A stretch of DNA of 8,830 bases from assembly GCA_020853155.1 (NCBI GenBank), contig JADYZL010000574.1, positions 1 to 8,830 of the forward strand. The letters are read 5' to 3'. Position numbers and translations under genes: made by a program. The notes beneath the pieces were generated by a model. The model was not told where the DNA came from. It saw nothing but the letters and a program-made list of their open reading frames with translations, and did not search any database. The DNA comes from Bryobacterales bacterium (lineage in GTDB: Bacteria > Acidobacteriota > Terriglobia > Bryobacterales > Bryobacteraceae). This document shows, one piece after another, positions 1-6,673 of the stretch (position 1 is the stretch's first letter; each line of letters begins with the position of its first letter).

Positions 1-26
1 ATCGCATTTTTGAGTGTCTCTGACAT
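1..26 (-). CDS. Possible start of a leftward gene, cut by the window edge
   Basis: Read on the minus strand from base 26, an ATG opens a frame giving MSETLKNA before the sequence ends. This resembles the N-terminus of many small helix-turn-helix regulators, but eight codons cannot establish a family. About 5 bases upstream of the ATG on the same strand is a TATACT hexamer that resembles a -10 element; no clear ribosome binding site is seen. If real, the gene is divergent from the cas operon and probably unrelated to it. The minus strand lacks stop codons in all frames over roughly 1-195, so openness alone is not evidence. Confidence 0.3.
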
Positions 27-579
27 GCCCGAGTATAGCGGCGCGGGTTTGCGAAGCGGGCCGGCGCGGGCGGGAATCGCGGGTTGGAGATGGTGGAAGG
101 AACTTCGTAAGTGATTGAGCAGGAAGGAGAGGCTGCCCGATTGGTAGCGCGGAAAGAATATTTGAAAGTGGGGTGAACGAACAAAAATGGCCCCAATTTG
201 GCTCCGGATTTTGGCGCTTCCGTCAGGGGGAAGAGCACGGTGATGTCGCGTCGGCCAAACGGTGCCGTCGCGACAAGGTCTCGCTGCGCTCGGGCGTTTT
301 TCCGTTGACTTACGGGGAATGGATGATTGAGCCGCGGTTATCAGGATGGAAAGAAAGGGCCTATTTGTGCGTCCGGTTGATTGTAGCGGCGGGGGCGGCG
401 ATTTCAAGCGGCTGGACGGTGCCGGGGAGGTTCCTGGAGGGGAAATAGGCCCAGAATCAATAAGTTACGACGTTTCATGAAAAGCGGAGACTTTGGTGAC
501 CGCACTGGCGCAAGAGGGATAGGTGATTGAGTAAATGACGGGGAGTTCATTGATGGGCGGGGCGCTGGTACTGAATCGA
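27..579. other. Intergenic stretch without a convincing gene
   Basis: A 91-codon frame (173-448, + strand, GTG start) is the only sizeable one. It has no good ribosome binding site, no recognisable domain, an odd composition with many Trp and Arg, and its 5' half runs through a strong palindrome at 245-274. I do not call it a gene. The heptamer GATTGAG recurs near 114, 326 and 524, probably by chance. The stretch may be decayed or mobile-element-derived DNA upstream of the cas locus, but I cannot identify a source. Confidence 0.5.
245..274. repeat. Imperfect palindrome, 10 paired bases per arm
   Basis: GTCGCG (245-250), a T, then CGGC (252-255) face GCCG (264-267), a T, then CGCGAC (269-274) across an 8-base loop. 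The arms pair perfectly apart from one T-T mismatch. No T-run follows, so it is not a standard rho-independent terminator. It could be a copy of a dispersed palindromic repeat or part of a mobile-element end. Only one copy is present here. Confidence 0.6.
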
Positions 580-608
580 TTGTGTTCGGACTCTTGATCC
601 GATATAAA
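580..608 (+). promoter_or_regulatory. Candidate sigma70-type promoter for the cas operon
   Basis: TTGTGT (580-585) is followed after exactly 17 bases by TATAAA (603-608). The -10 matches consensus at five of six positions and the -35 at three of six. Spacing is ideal. Transcription would start near 615, about 390 bases upstream of cas5c and upstream of the cas3 relic, as expected if this once served an operon headed by cas3. A match of this quality can occur by chance. Confidence 0.35.
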
Positions 609-700
609 GATGGAACCGAAGTAGAACAATAACTTGGTTGAGGACCGCTGGAGTAGGCTTGGAAGCAAGGGTCGGCTTCAATTCGATTCGATCTCTACAT

Positions 701-725
701 CCATTGGGGGTAAGAGATCCAATGG
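701..725. promoter_or_regulatory. Perfect 7-bp inverted repeat, possible operator
   Basis: CCATTGG (701-707) and CCAATGG (719-725) are exact inverted copies separated by 11 bases, so their centres are 18 bases apart. The repeat lies downstream of the candidate promoter and 26 bases before the cas3 relic frame. It could bind a dimeric regulator or form a small hairpin in the operon's 5' untranslated region. There is no further evidence for either role. Confidence 0.3.
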
Positions 726-751
726 TTTAGTGAACTTTGCGATGAAATCTT

Positions 752-934
752 GTGGCCACTGACGAGGATTCAAGAAGCTCAGGAGTTGCGTATGCCCATA
801 CGCTGCCTCCCCCAGCAAAGATGGAAGACTGGGAAACCGTGGACACCCACCTGAAGAAGGTGACTGCTCTCCCGGGTGAGCCGTGTTCAGAATTCGGAAC
901 CCGGGACTGGTGTAAGCTCTGGACCCATGGGTAG
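752..934 (+). pseudogene. cas3: Relic of a Type I-C cas3 N-terminus (HD domain start)
   Basis: This GTG-started frame of 60 codons contains YAHTLPPP, then DWETVDTHLKKVTAL, then EFGTRDWCKLW, and stops at TAG. The order and spacing match the start of the Cas3 HD domain found at the head of I-C operons, where a YAH motif is followed by W-x-L-x-x-HL-x-x-V and F-x-x-x-G-x-x-x-W-G-K-LAGLWHDLGKY. The relic departs where the catalytic HD should appear. Two residues after KL seem lost, and reading one base earlier after 922 gives LWHPWVEYD, a plausible decayed LWHDLGKY. The remaining roughly 2 kb of a cas3 (rest of HD domain, helicase motifs) is absent before cas5c begins at 1007. Homology runs from about 788 to 942. 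It sits exactly where cas3 normally lies in I-C operons, immediately before cas5. An independent small protein is a less likely reading. Confidence 0.68.
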
Positions 935-1006
935 AGTATGACTGCAAGCTCTAAACGCCAACCAATGACCCGCGAACACATTCACGACTCGGATAAGGAA
1001 GAACCG

Positions 1007-1627
1007 ATGATCAACGCGAAGACTTACCAAGTTTCCTTCGAGGTTGAAGGGCCTATGGCCATATTCACGCGACCTGATTCGGGAGCAACTTTCGTATCGT
1101 ACCCGGCTCCAACATTCTCGGCGCTTCGAGGAATGTTCGACTGCGTCGCTTGGCTGAAGACTGCCTATATTCGACCCACCAAAGTTGAGATTTGCCGCCC
1201 GATTCAATTTCAGCGGTATGCGACCAACTACGGCGGTGCGCTTAGAAAAGCCGAACAGGCGCGAACGGGTTCCTCCTACCAACTTTTCGCAACCGTACTC
1301 GTTGATGTTTGTTATCGCGTTCACGGTGAGGCTCGAGGCCGAGACGATGCGCCCGAGGAGACTAACCACCTTCATTACCTACAGGAGAAGTTCAACCGCC
1401 GGCTCAAACAGGGGAGGCTCTATCGGACGCCATGTCTGGGGTGGTCCGAGTTCACACCGTCGTACTTCGGCCCACTCCGAGAAGGAACGAAGTGTCTAGA
1501 CGATCTACAAATCGAAATTCCCTCAATGTTGCACTCGGTCTTTGACCGCGAATCGAGGGGTGCAATTGCGCCACAATTCCGTCAAAATCTGCGTGTCGAA
1601 AGTGGGGTACTTCATTTTGCTCAATGA
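1007..1627 (+). CDS. cas5c: Cas5c (Cas5d), crRNA-processing Cascade subunit
   Basis: In I-C systems this RAMP protein takes the place of Cas6: it cuts pre-crRNA and stays on the 5' handle of the crRNA in Cascade. The 206-residue product opens with the family signature: FEVEGPMAIFTRP (11-23), VSYPAPTFSALRG (30-42) and CRPIQF (63-68). The C-terminal half carries FNRRLKQG (129-136) and CLGWSEF (143-149), matching the usual RR-x-x-x-G and LG-x-REF region. I chose ATG 1007 because AAGGAAG lies 5 bases upstream and homologues begin close to this point; an in-frame ATG at 938 would add 23 residues unlike the family and has no good ribosome binding site. Oddly, residues reported as catalytic in B. 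halodurans Cas5d (Tyr46, Lys116, His117) seem to align with Ala48, Tyr124 and Leu125. Its end overlaps the start of cas8c. Subtype identity is firm; exact catalytic chemistry is not. Confidence 0.92.
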   Translation: MINAKTYQVSFEVEGPMAIFTRPDSGATFVSYPAPTFSALRGMFDCVAWLKTAYIRPTKVEICRPIQFQRYATNYGGALRKAEQARTGSSYQLFATVLVDVCYRVHGEARGRDDAPEETNHLHYLQEKFNRRLKQGRLYRTPCLGWSEFTPSYFGPLREGTKCLDDLQIEIPSMLHSVFDRESRGAIAPQFRQNLRVESGVLHFAQ

Positions 1628-3638
1628 ACTCAGTTTGCTGGCGCAGTCGTTGGCAGTCAATGGTTTGAGCGTCCCGTCACGCGATAGCCGGATCAAGCCA
1701 TTCAAGAAAGGCCCGGCCTACAGAGTTCGACTGGATACAAAGGGGACGATCGCTCGGGTGGAATTGATGAGTGCAGAGGCGGTCTCGAAGCTTCTGCGGA
1801 TCTCTCCACAAAATGAAAAGAGTTTTCCAGGTTTTAACCTCAATCATCCTGTCTACCAAGTCGATCCGATTTGGCTTGCCGCGGTGGGCAAGCAAGCCTG
1901 GGAGCAAATTGCGCATTCTTTGGGCACACTAACACTTGCCGGCGAGAGGAAGGATCGGCGGCAAATGGAAGGCCATTTGCGTTTTCCGCAGCAAGATCTC
2001 GCATCCGTCTTTGCAGACGCAGATGACCTCGCACCAACGCTGGAGCTCATCAGGCGCATGCGCGATTTGGAAGTTGAGCGGTTTCTCAGTGACCTGGGCC
2101 GTGCGGTAGCAGTCGGCGTGATGCGAGGTGAACTTGAACCAGTGCCCACTCTCGCTCTACTGTTCGGCAAGTTGAATAAGAAGCAGGGTAACCTCGAAGC
2201 GGTGAAGGCCACATTGATCCTCGACCTCGAGGATGCCCGGAGATTCGGACATAGCGTGGCATCGAAAGAGGCAGCCGACGCCTGGAACCGCGCGATGCTC
2301 GATTACACAGGGACGGAGGCGCGTGGGGCCAAGATTAACTGTTCGCTGTCAGGGCTGCCCGATACCTTCATTGGGGACAAGATGCCTCAACCGAGTCTAC
2401 CAGCTCTGGGTTTGACCTATCTGATGTCGATGAACCCAGCGACACCCTGCCAAAGCCGATACGGAATGTCGTCTACAGAAATCTATCCCATCGGAGAGAA
2501 GTCGGGACAGCGTCTCTCGGATGCGCTCCTTTTCGTCACCAGGGCTGATCGAGAAGGCAAGACGTTTGCCAAAGTACCGAGCGGCAGTTCAGACTCTAGT
2601 GATCTTTTGATCGCGTACCTGGAGGACGCGCCCGACTCCGGCCTTCCAATAGCGGATCTCTTTGCCGATCTGGGAGACAGCCCCGACGGCATGTCCGGAC
2701 TGTATGAAGAGCGGACGAAGAAACTCATCGACGCCCTTCGAGGGAAAGGCGCAAACATCACCGATACTGCAATTCGAATCTTCGCAATTAGCAAACTGGA
2801 CCCCGGTCGGTACCAGGTTCTTTTTGGTGGGCGCTATTGTGTCGCTGAACTCGAGGCGGGATTGCGTGAATGGTTTCGCGGGATGCGGAATCTTCCAGAA
2901 TTGTATTTGCCGTTTCCCGGTGGGAAGGGGCAGAAAGCCGAATGGCGAGCACCCTCCCTCCCGAGTCCAATAGACGTATTGCGAACTTTCAAGACGCTCT
3001 GGATACGCCAAGGAGCAGAAAGTGCGCCCGTGCCGGGTGTGGATCTAGGGCAGATTTACGATCTGATGCTGGGGCGGGATGCGGAAATAGCTAGACCGCT
3101 ACTGAATCGATTTTTGGGCTTGGTAGAGGCGCTGATGTGCGGTCTCGGCATGCTCTGGACGAACCCAAAAGCGGTGCCGGACCGTGGCCGCAAAGAGGGC
3201 CTGATTGTGTTGCCTGTAATTGGGCTACTGCTGTTGAAATTGGGGTTCAGAAGGGAGGAATACATGGAAAGCCGGGAGTATTTGGTTGGGCAGTTCTTGC
3301 AACTGGCCGACCGTTTACACAAAGTGTATTGTGACGAGGTGCGAAAAGGGGCCGTACCGCCGCAGTTAGCGGGTAACGCCGTGCTGGGATCCGCCTTACA
3401 GAGCCCGGAACGGGCCTTTCAGCTGGTTTGCCAGCGAATCCGCGTCTACCTCGCATGGGCGGACACCGTCACGGGCGAAAAGGCGGGATTGGCGATCTGG
3501 CTTCGTCGGCGGATCGGTGAAGTCTGCAAGAAGTTAGCAGAACAACAGGGACCATCCGCCCGCATCGACGACGCGGGGCGAGCCCAACTATTTCTTGGAT
3601 ATTTGGGTGATCTGAAGAATAAGGAGCAAGAGGCATGA
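1617..3638 (+). CDS. cas8c: Cas8c (Csd1), large Cascade subunit
   Basis: Cas8c recognises the PAM and holds the non-target strand, then helps recruit Cas3. The product is about 673 residues, longer than the roughly 550-620 I expect for the family, and diverged. Family features: an N-terminus of the form LNELSLLAQSLAV followed by a beta-rich start (YRVRLDTKG); a central YGM and YPIGEKSG region (about 280-295), resembling the SYG and AP-[VI]-x-EK motif; and an alpha-helical C-terminus YLVGQFLQLADRLHKVY. There is no good in-frame ATG. TTG at 1617 fits the family N-terminus and has AGTGGGG about 9 bases upstream; GTG at 1602 or 1593 and TTG at 1542 are alternatives. With TTG 1617 it overlaps cas5c by 11 bases. 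An internal start in the last fifth likely gives Cas11c. The stop overlaps the cas7c start in an ATGA. Confidence 0.88.
   Translation: MLNELSLLAQSLAVNGLSVPSRDSRIKPFKKGPAYRVRLDTKGTIARVELMSAEAVSKLLRISPQNEKSFPGFNLNHPVYQVDPIWLAAVGKQAWEQIAHSLGTLTLAGERKDRRQMEGHLRFPQQDLASVFADADDLAPTLELIRRMRDLEVERFLSDLGRAVAVGVMRGELEPVPTLALLFGKLNKKQGNLEAVKATLILDLEDARRFGHSVASKEAADAWNRAMLDYTGTEARGAKINCSLSGLPDTFIGDKMPQPSLPALGLTYLMSMNPATPCQSRYGMSSTEIYPIGEKSGQRLSDALLFVTRADREGKTFAKVPSGSSDSSDLLIAYLEDAPDSGLPIADLFADLGDSPDGMSGLYEERTKKLIDALRGKGANITDTAIRIFAISKLDPGRYQVLFGGRYCVAELEAGLREWFRGMRNLPELYLPFPGGKGQKAEWRAPSLPSPIDVLRTFKTLWIRQGAESAPVPGVDLGQIYDLMLGRDAEIARPLLNRFLGLVEALMCGLGMLWTNPKAVPDRGRKEGLIVLPVIGLLLLKLGFRREEYMESREYLVGQFLQLADRLHKVYCDEVRKGAVPPQLAGNAVLGSALQSPERAFQLVCQRIRVYLAWADTVTGEKAGLAIWLRRRIGEVCKKLAEQQGPSARIDDAGRAQLFLGYLGDLKNKEQEA
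3252..3259 (+). promoter_or_regulatory. Internal Shine-Dalgarno for Cas11c
   Basis: AGGGAGGA lies four bases before an in-frame ATG at 3264, inside the coding sequence of cas8c. It is the strongest ribosome binding site in the operon, better than that of cas8c itself, and decides the start of the small subunit. Confidence 0.75.
3264..3638 (+). CDS. cas11c: Cas11c, small Cascade subunit translated from within cas8c
   Basis: Type I-C Cascade contains a small subunit made by separate translation of the 3' end of cas8c; this is established for several I-B, I-C and I-D systems. Here an in-frame ATG follows a strong Shine-Dalgarno, giving a 124-residue protein identical to Cas8c residues 550-673. 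The size agrees with known Cas11c proteins of about 120 residues. The sequence is predicted helical, begins MESREYLVGQFLQLADRL, and is rich in Arg and Lys (IWLRRRIGEVCKKL), fitting a helical subunit that lines the belly of the complex and contacts the target and non-target strands. It shares its stop with cas8c. Expression cannot be proved from sequence. Confidence 0.78.
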   Translation: MESREYLVGQFLQLADRLHKVYCDEVRKGAVPPQLAGNAVLGSALQSPERAFQLVCQRIRVYLAWADTVTGEKAGLAIWLRRRIGEVCKKLAEQQGPSARIDDAGRAQLFLGYLGDLKNKEQEA

Positions 3639-4471
3639 ATCGTGTTACGGGACTGTTGATTATCGAAGCGACGAATTCAAATCCGAACGGAAATCCAGAC
3701 CAGGAGAGCGACCCTCGTCTGCGGCCGGACAACCGTGGAATGATTTCACCGGTATCGTTCAAGCGTAAGCTTCGCGATCTGGTGGAGGACAAGGATGGGC
3801 CGGTCTGGAGGAGTGTTTCCGAAGAACTTGCTCTTGATGCCTCAGAATTCGCTGTGTTGGAATCGCGTGGGCGAGATCGCTCGGTAATCGAGAGGGAAGC
3901 GAAGGACGGAACATTCCAAAGCAAGTATTGGGACGCACGCGCGTTTGGAAGTACGTTTCTAGAAAAGGAAGGAGGATCGGCAATTCGGACCGGCGTGGTT
4001 CAGTTCGGGGTGGGTGTTTCGGTATCTCCGATCGAGATCGAACGGATGACAACAACTAACAAAGCGGGAGTGGAAAGAGACAAAGATCGGGGCATGGCTC
4101 CCCTCGCGTTTCGAGTGGTGCTGCATGGTGTTTACGTGATGCCGTACTTCGTGAACCCGACGGCAGCCCTCAAGAGTGGCTGCACATCTCGTGACATCGA
4201 ACTGATGTTGAAACTAATTCCATACGCATACACGCATACGGCGTCGTATGTGCGACCCTCGATGACGATAAGGCATGCATGGCACATCGAACACAAGAAC
4301 GCACTTGGTTCGTGCCCCGATCACCTGCTAATCGAGGCGTTATCCCCAACCCGAAGTAGCGCAGCAGATGCTGAGATTCCCAGTCTCTCTTGGGCGGACT
4401 ACTCGGTTCCCAGCGGTTTGCCGTCGAGCCTGGAAAGCCGCATTGAATCTTGCACGGACCTGATCGGCTAG
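3635..4471 (+). CDS. cas7c: Cas7c (Csd2), Cascade backbone subunit
   Basis: Cas7c polymerises along the crRNA spacer and forms the backbone of the surveillance complex. The 278-residue length is normal for Csd2. Clear motifs are TNSNPNGNPD with the following DPRLRPDNRG (13-35), SFKRKLRD (41-48), the DARAFG motif (100-105), a TGVVQF strand (119-124), and SVSPIEIERMTTTN (129-142), followed by the VVLHGVYVMPYFVNP strand region (161-175), which matches the glycine-rich turn and palm of the family. AAGGAG lies 8 bases before ATG 3635, and the start overlaps the cas8c stop as ATGA, so translation is probably coupled. The C-terminus ends with an ordinary WADY segment. Several copies per complex are expected, consistent with the good ribosome binding site. 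Identification is secure. Confidence 0.95.
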   Translation: MNRVTGLLIIEATNSNPNGNPDQESDPRLRPDNRGMISPVSFKRKLRDLVEDKDGPVWRSVSEELALDASEFAVLESRGRDRSVIEREAKDGTFQSKYWDARAFGSTFLEKEGGSAIRTGVVQFGVGVSVSPIEIERMTTTNKAGVERDKDRGMAPLAFRVVLHGVYVMPYFVNPTAALKSGCTSRDIELMLKLIPYAYTHTASYVRPSMTIRHAWHIEHKNALGSCPDHLLIEALSPTRSSAADAEIPSLSWADYSVPSGLPSSLESRIESCTDLIG

Positions 4472-4477
4472 CGTGCC

Positions 4478-6673
4478 ATGGCGCTATTGGCCCACAGTGC
4501 GCGTCCACGTGATGGTATACCCGCACAGAACTACGCCGAGCATGTAACGGAAGTGCGGTCGCACTCCGCGCGCAACGCTGCGGCAGCACTTCGCTACCAC
4601 ACTCGAGATGGGACATGGTTCCGTACGGCGGTTGATTGGGCTGCGCTGTATCATGATTTGGGGAAATTGCATGCGGCGAATCAGACAACCCTCGCACGTG
4701 GCGATGCCTCCGTTCCTCTGCCCTGGAACCACGTCGATGCAGGTACGGCGTACCTTATTCAGCGAGCTTTTCGAAGTGCCGCGATCACCGTCTACAGTCA
4801 TCATCGGGGTTTGCCGAGTTTTGTTGCGGAACGTGCCAAACGGGAGGATGAGCGGCCTTTTCGCGACGCCATCTGGCGTGAAGTCGATCGCGAACTCGAG
4901 GAGATCGCCCAGGCTCATTTGGAAGCTACCCGTTCGAAGCCGGGCGAACCGGAACACCGAGCCAAGCCGACCGGACTTGAATGGCGGCTACTGCTGAGTT
5001 GTCTGGTGGACGCAGACCACGGCGACACGGCAAGGCACTACCGGAAGTCGATGGAAGCTGACCCACCCGCACCGCGGTGGAAGGAGCGCCTGTCAGCACT
5101 CGACTCTTACGTGGACCAGCTCCCTAAAGAGGCTGAACGATCCGCTTACCGCTCCGCACTATACGCGGCTTGCCGTTCCGGCGATGTTTCGCAAGCATTT
5201 CATGCATGCGGCAGCCCCGTCGGAAGCGGTAAGACGACATCTGTGATGTCGTATCTGTTACAGACTGCAATTGAGCACGGCCTACGCCACATCTTCGTTG
5301 TCCTTCCCTACACGAATATCATTCGGCAGTCGGTGGACGTGTACCGGAAGGCGCTGAGTCTACCTGGTGAGGACCCTGAGAGCGTGGTTGCGGCGCATCA
5401 TCATCTTGCGGAGTTTGAGAACCCGGAGAATCGCAATCTGACTTCTCTTTGGCAGTCGCCCGTGATCGTCACGACTGCGGTGCAGTTCTTCGAAACATTG
5501 AGTGCCTCGGCTACAGCTCGGATCCGGAAGCTACATGAGTTACCCGGTTCCGCGGTGTTTGTCGATGAGGCACACGCGGCCATGCCGATATCCCTGTGGC
5601 CGTTCATGTGGAATCAATTGGACGAGCTAGCCGTGAATTGGGGATGCAGGTTTGTTTTGGGGTCTGGAAGTTTGCCCGAATTCTGGGAGAACGGGGTCCT
5701 GGTGAAGCATATGGCGAAACCACGCAGCGTCCCTAACCTCGCGCCTTTTGGACTCGCGGAGGAAGGGGAAACTGCGGAGAGGTCGCGAGTACACTACAGC
5801 AGCAGCCCAAACCCGCTCACGTTGCGGAGTTTGGCGGATTGGATCGAGTCCGAGCCGGGGCCGCGCATTGTGGTGATGAATACGGTGCAATCGTCGGCAA
5901 TTCTGGCGCGAGAATTACGCACCCGGGAAATGGATGTACTGCATCTGTCAACCGCATTGACGCCAGCCGACCGCAATCGTATCGTAGGGCGAATCACAGC
6001 GAAACTCGAGAACGAGCGGGACGCCCCTTGGACGCTGGTGGCGACTAGTTGCGTCGAGGCTGGTCTAGATTTTGATTTTGCAGTTGGATTCAGAGAACGG
6101 TGCAGCGCCGCCAGCCTCGTACAGCTTGGCGGGAGGGTGAACCGGCATGGCCGCCGTGGGCGAGGTACCGTGTGGGACTTCGTGACGGTCGATCCACTGT
6201 TGACGCAACATCCTGGATTTCAATCCTCGCGGATCGTCGTCCAGCAACTTTTCGAAGATGGGTTGTGGAATACACTCGGAGCGACCGAGTTGATGACCAA
6301 GGCACTGGAGTGGGAGTTGATTGAGAGTTCTGAACGGGAGAGGCTTCAACGGATTCAAGAACTCGCGAACAGGCAGGACTACCCGGAACTTGCGCGCAGC
6401 ACCCGCGTGATCGATGCCGATACGAGGCTCGTCGTTGTGGAGTCGAGTCTTCAGCGGCGTCTCGACGAGCGAGCAAAGATAGGTTCGCGAGAGTTGTTGG
6501 AGGGGAGCGTCCAATTGTGGGCGAGGAAAATCGATTCCCTAAAGCTAGAGACGTTTCCGGGCCAGCCTGAAGTATACCGGTGGGCATATGACTACGATCA
6601 AGATTTCTTGGGCATTGTGGCCGGAATACTCTCATTGATCGAGGCGCATCGAGATGGTTTCTTTCTCATCTAA
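4478..6673 (+). CDS. cas3: Cas3, HD nuclease and superfamily 2 helicase
   Basis: Cas3 is recruited by target-bound Cascade to nick, unwind and degrade DNA. In the N-terminal HD domain, likely metal ligands are His22, His59-Asp60 (in HDLGK), His85, His108-His109 (SHHRG) and Asp178/Asp180 (LVDAD). The helicase part has Walker A SPVGSGKT (246-253, Lys252), motif Ia VVLPYTNIIRQS, a VTTAVQFFETL segment, DEAH (363-366), motif V ATSCVEAGLDFDF (522-534) and motif VI QLGGRVNRHGRRG (549-561, Arg553 and Arg556). Motif III reads GSGSLP (395-400) instead of the usual SATLP. The length, 731 residues, is typical. Start ATG 4478 follows the cas7 stop by 6 bases with no strong ribosome binding site, so coupling is likely. 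Its place between cas7 and cas4 is unusual: I-C operons normally begin with cas3. A relic of another cas3 lies at 752-934. All catalytic motifs appear intact, so it should be active. Confidence 0.95.
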   Translation: MALLAHSARPRDGIPAQNYAEHVTEVRSHSARNAAAALRYHTRDGTWFRTAVDWAALYHDLGKLHAANQTTLARGDASVPLPWNHVDAGTAYLIQRAFRSAAITVYSHHRGLPSFVAERAKREDERPFRDAIWREVDRELEEIAQAHLEATRSKPGEPEHRAKPTGLEWRLLLSCLVDADHGDTARHYRKSMEADPPAPRWKERLSALDSYVDQLPKEAERSAYRSALYAACRSGDVSQAFHACGSPVGSGKTTSVMSYLLQTAIEHGLRHIFVVLPYTNIIRQSVDVYRKALSLPGEDPESVVAAHHHLAEFENPENRNLTSLWQSPVIVTTAVQFFETLSASATARIRKLHELPGSAVFVDEAHAAMPISLWPFMWNQLDELAVNWGCRFVLGSGSLPEFWENGVLVKHMAKPRSVPNLAPFGLAEEGETAERSRVHYSSSPNPLTLRSLADWIESEPGPRIVVMNTVQSSAILARELRTREMDVLHLSTALTPADRNRIVGRITAKLENERDAPWTLVATSCVEAGLDFDFAVGFRERCSAASLVQLGGRVNRHGRRGRGTVWDFVTVDPLLTQHPGFQSSRIVVQQLFEDGLWNTLGATELMTKALEWELIESSERERLQRIQELANRQDYPELARSTRVIDADTRLVVVESSLQRRLDERAKIGSRELLEGSVQLWARKIDSLKLETFPGQPEVYRWAYDYDQDFLGIVAGILSLIEAHRDGFFLI

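Noticed and set aside
173..448. 91-codon + strand frame with a GTG start
   Set aside because: No convincing ribosome binding site, no recognisable domain, unusual Trp/Arg-rich product, and it runs through a strong palindrome. More likely chance openness in GC-rich DNA.
465..668. 67-codon minus strand frame in the upstream region
   Set aside because: No ribosome binding site or family resemblance; it overlaps the candidate promoter region.
938..1006. N-terminal extension of cas5c from ATG 938
   Set aside because: The extra 23 residues are unlike Cas5 N-termini and the start lacks a good ribosome binding site, while ATG 1007 has AAGGAAG at proper spacing and matches the family start.
6065..6635. 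Long minus strand frames (149 and 181 codons) inside cas3
   Set aside because: Shadows of the cas3 coding sequence; arginine/serine/proline-rich products with no domain, opposite to a gene with clear catalytic motifs.
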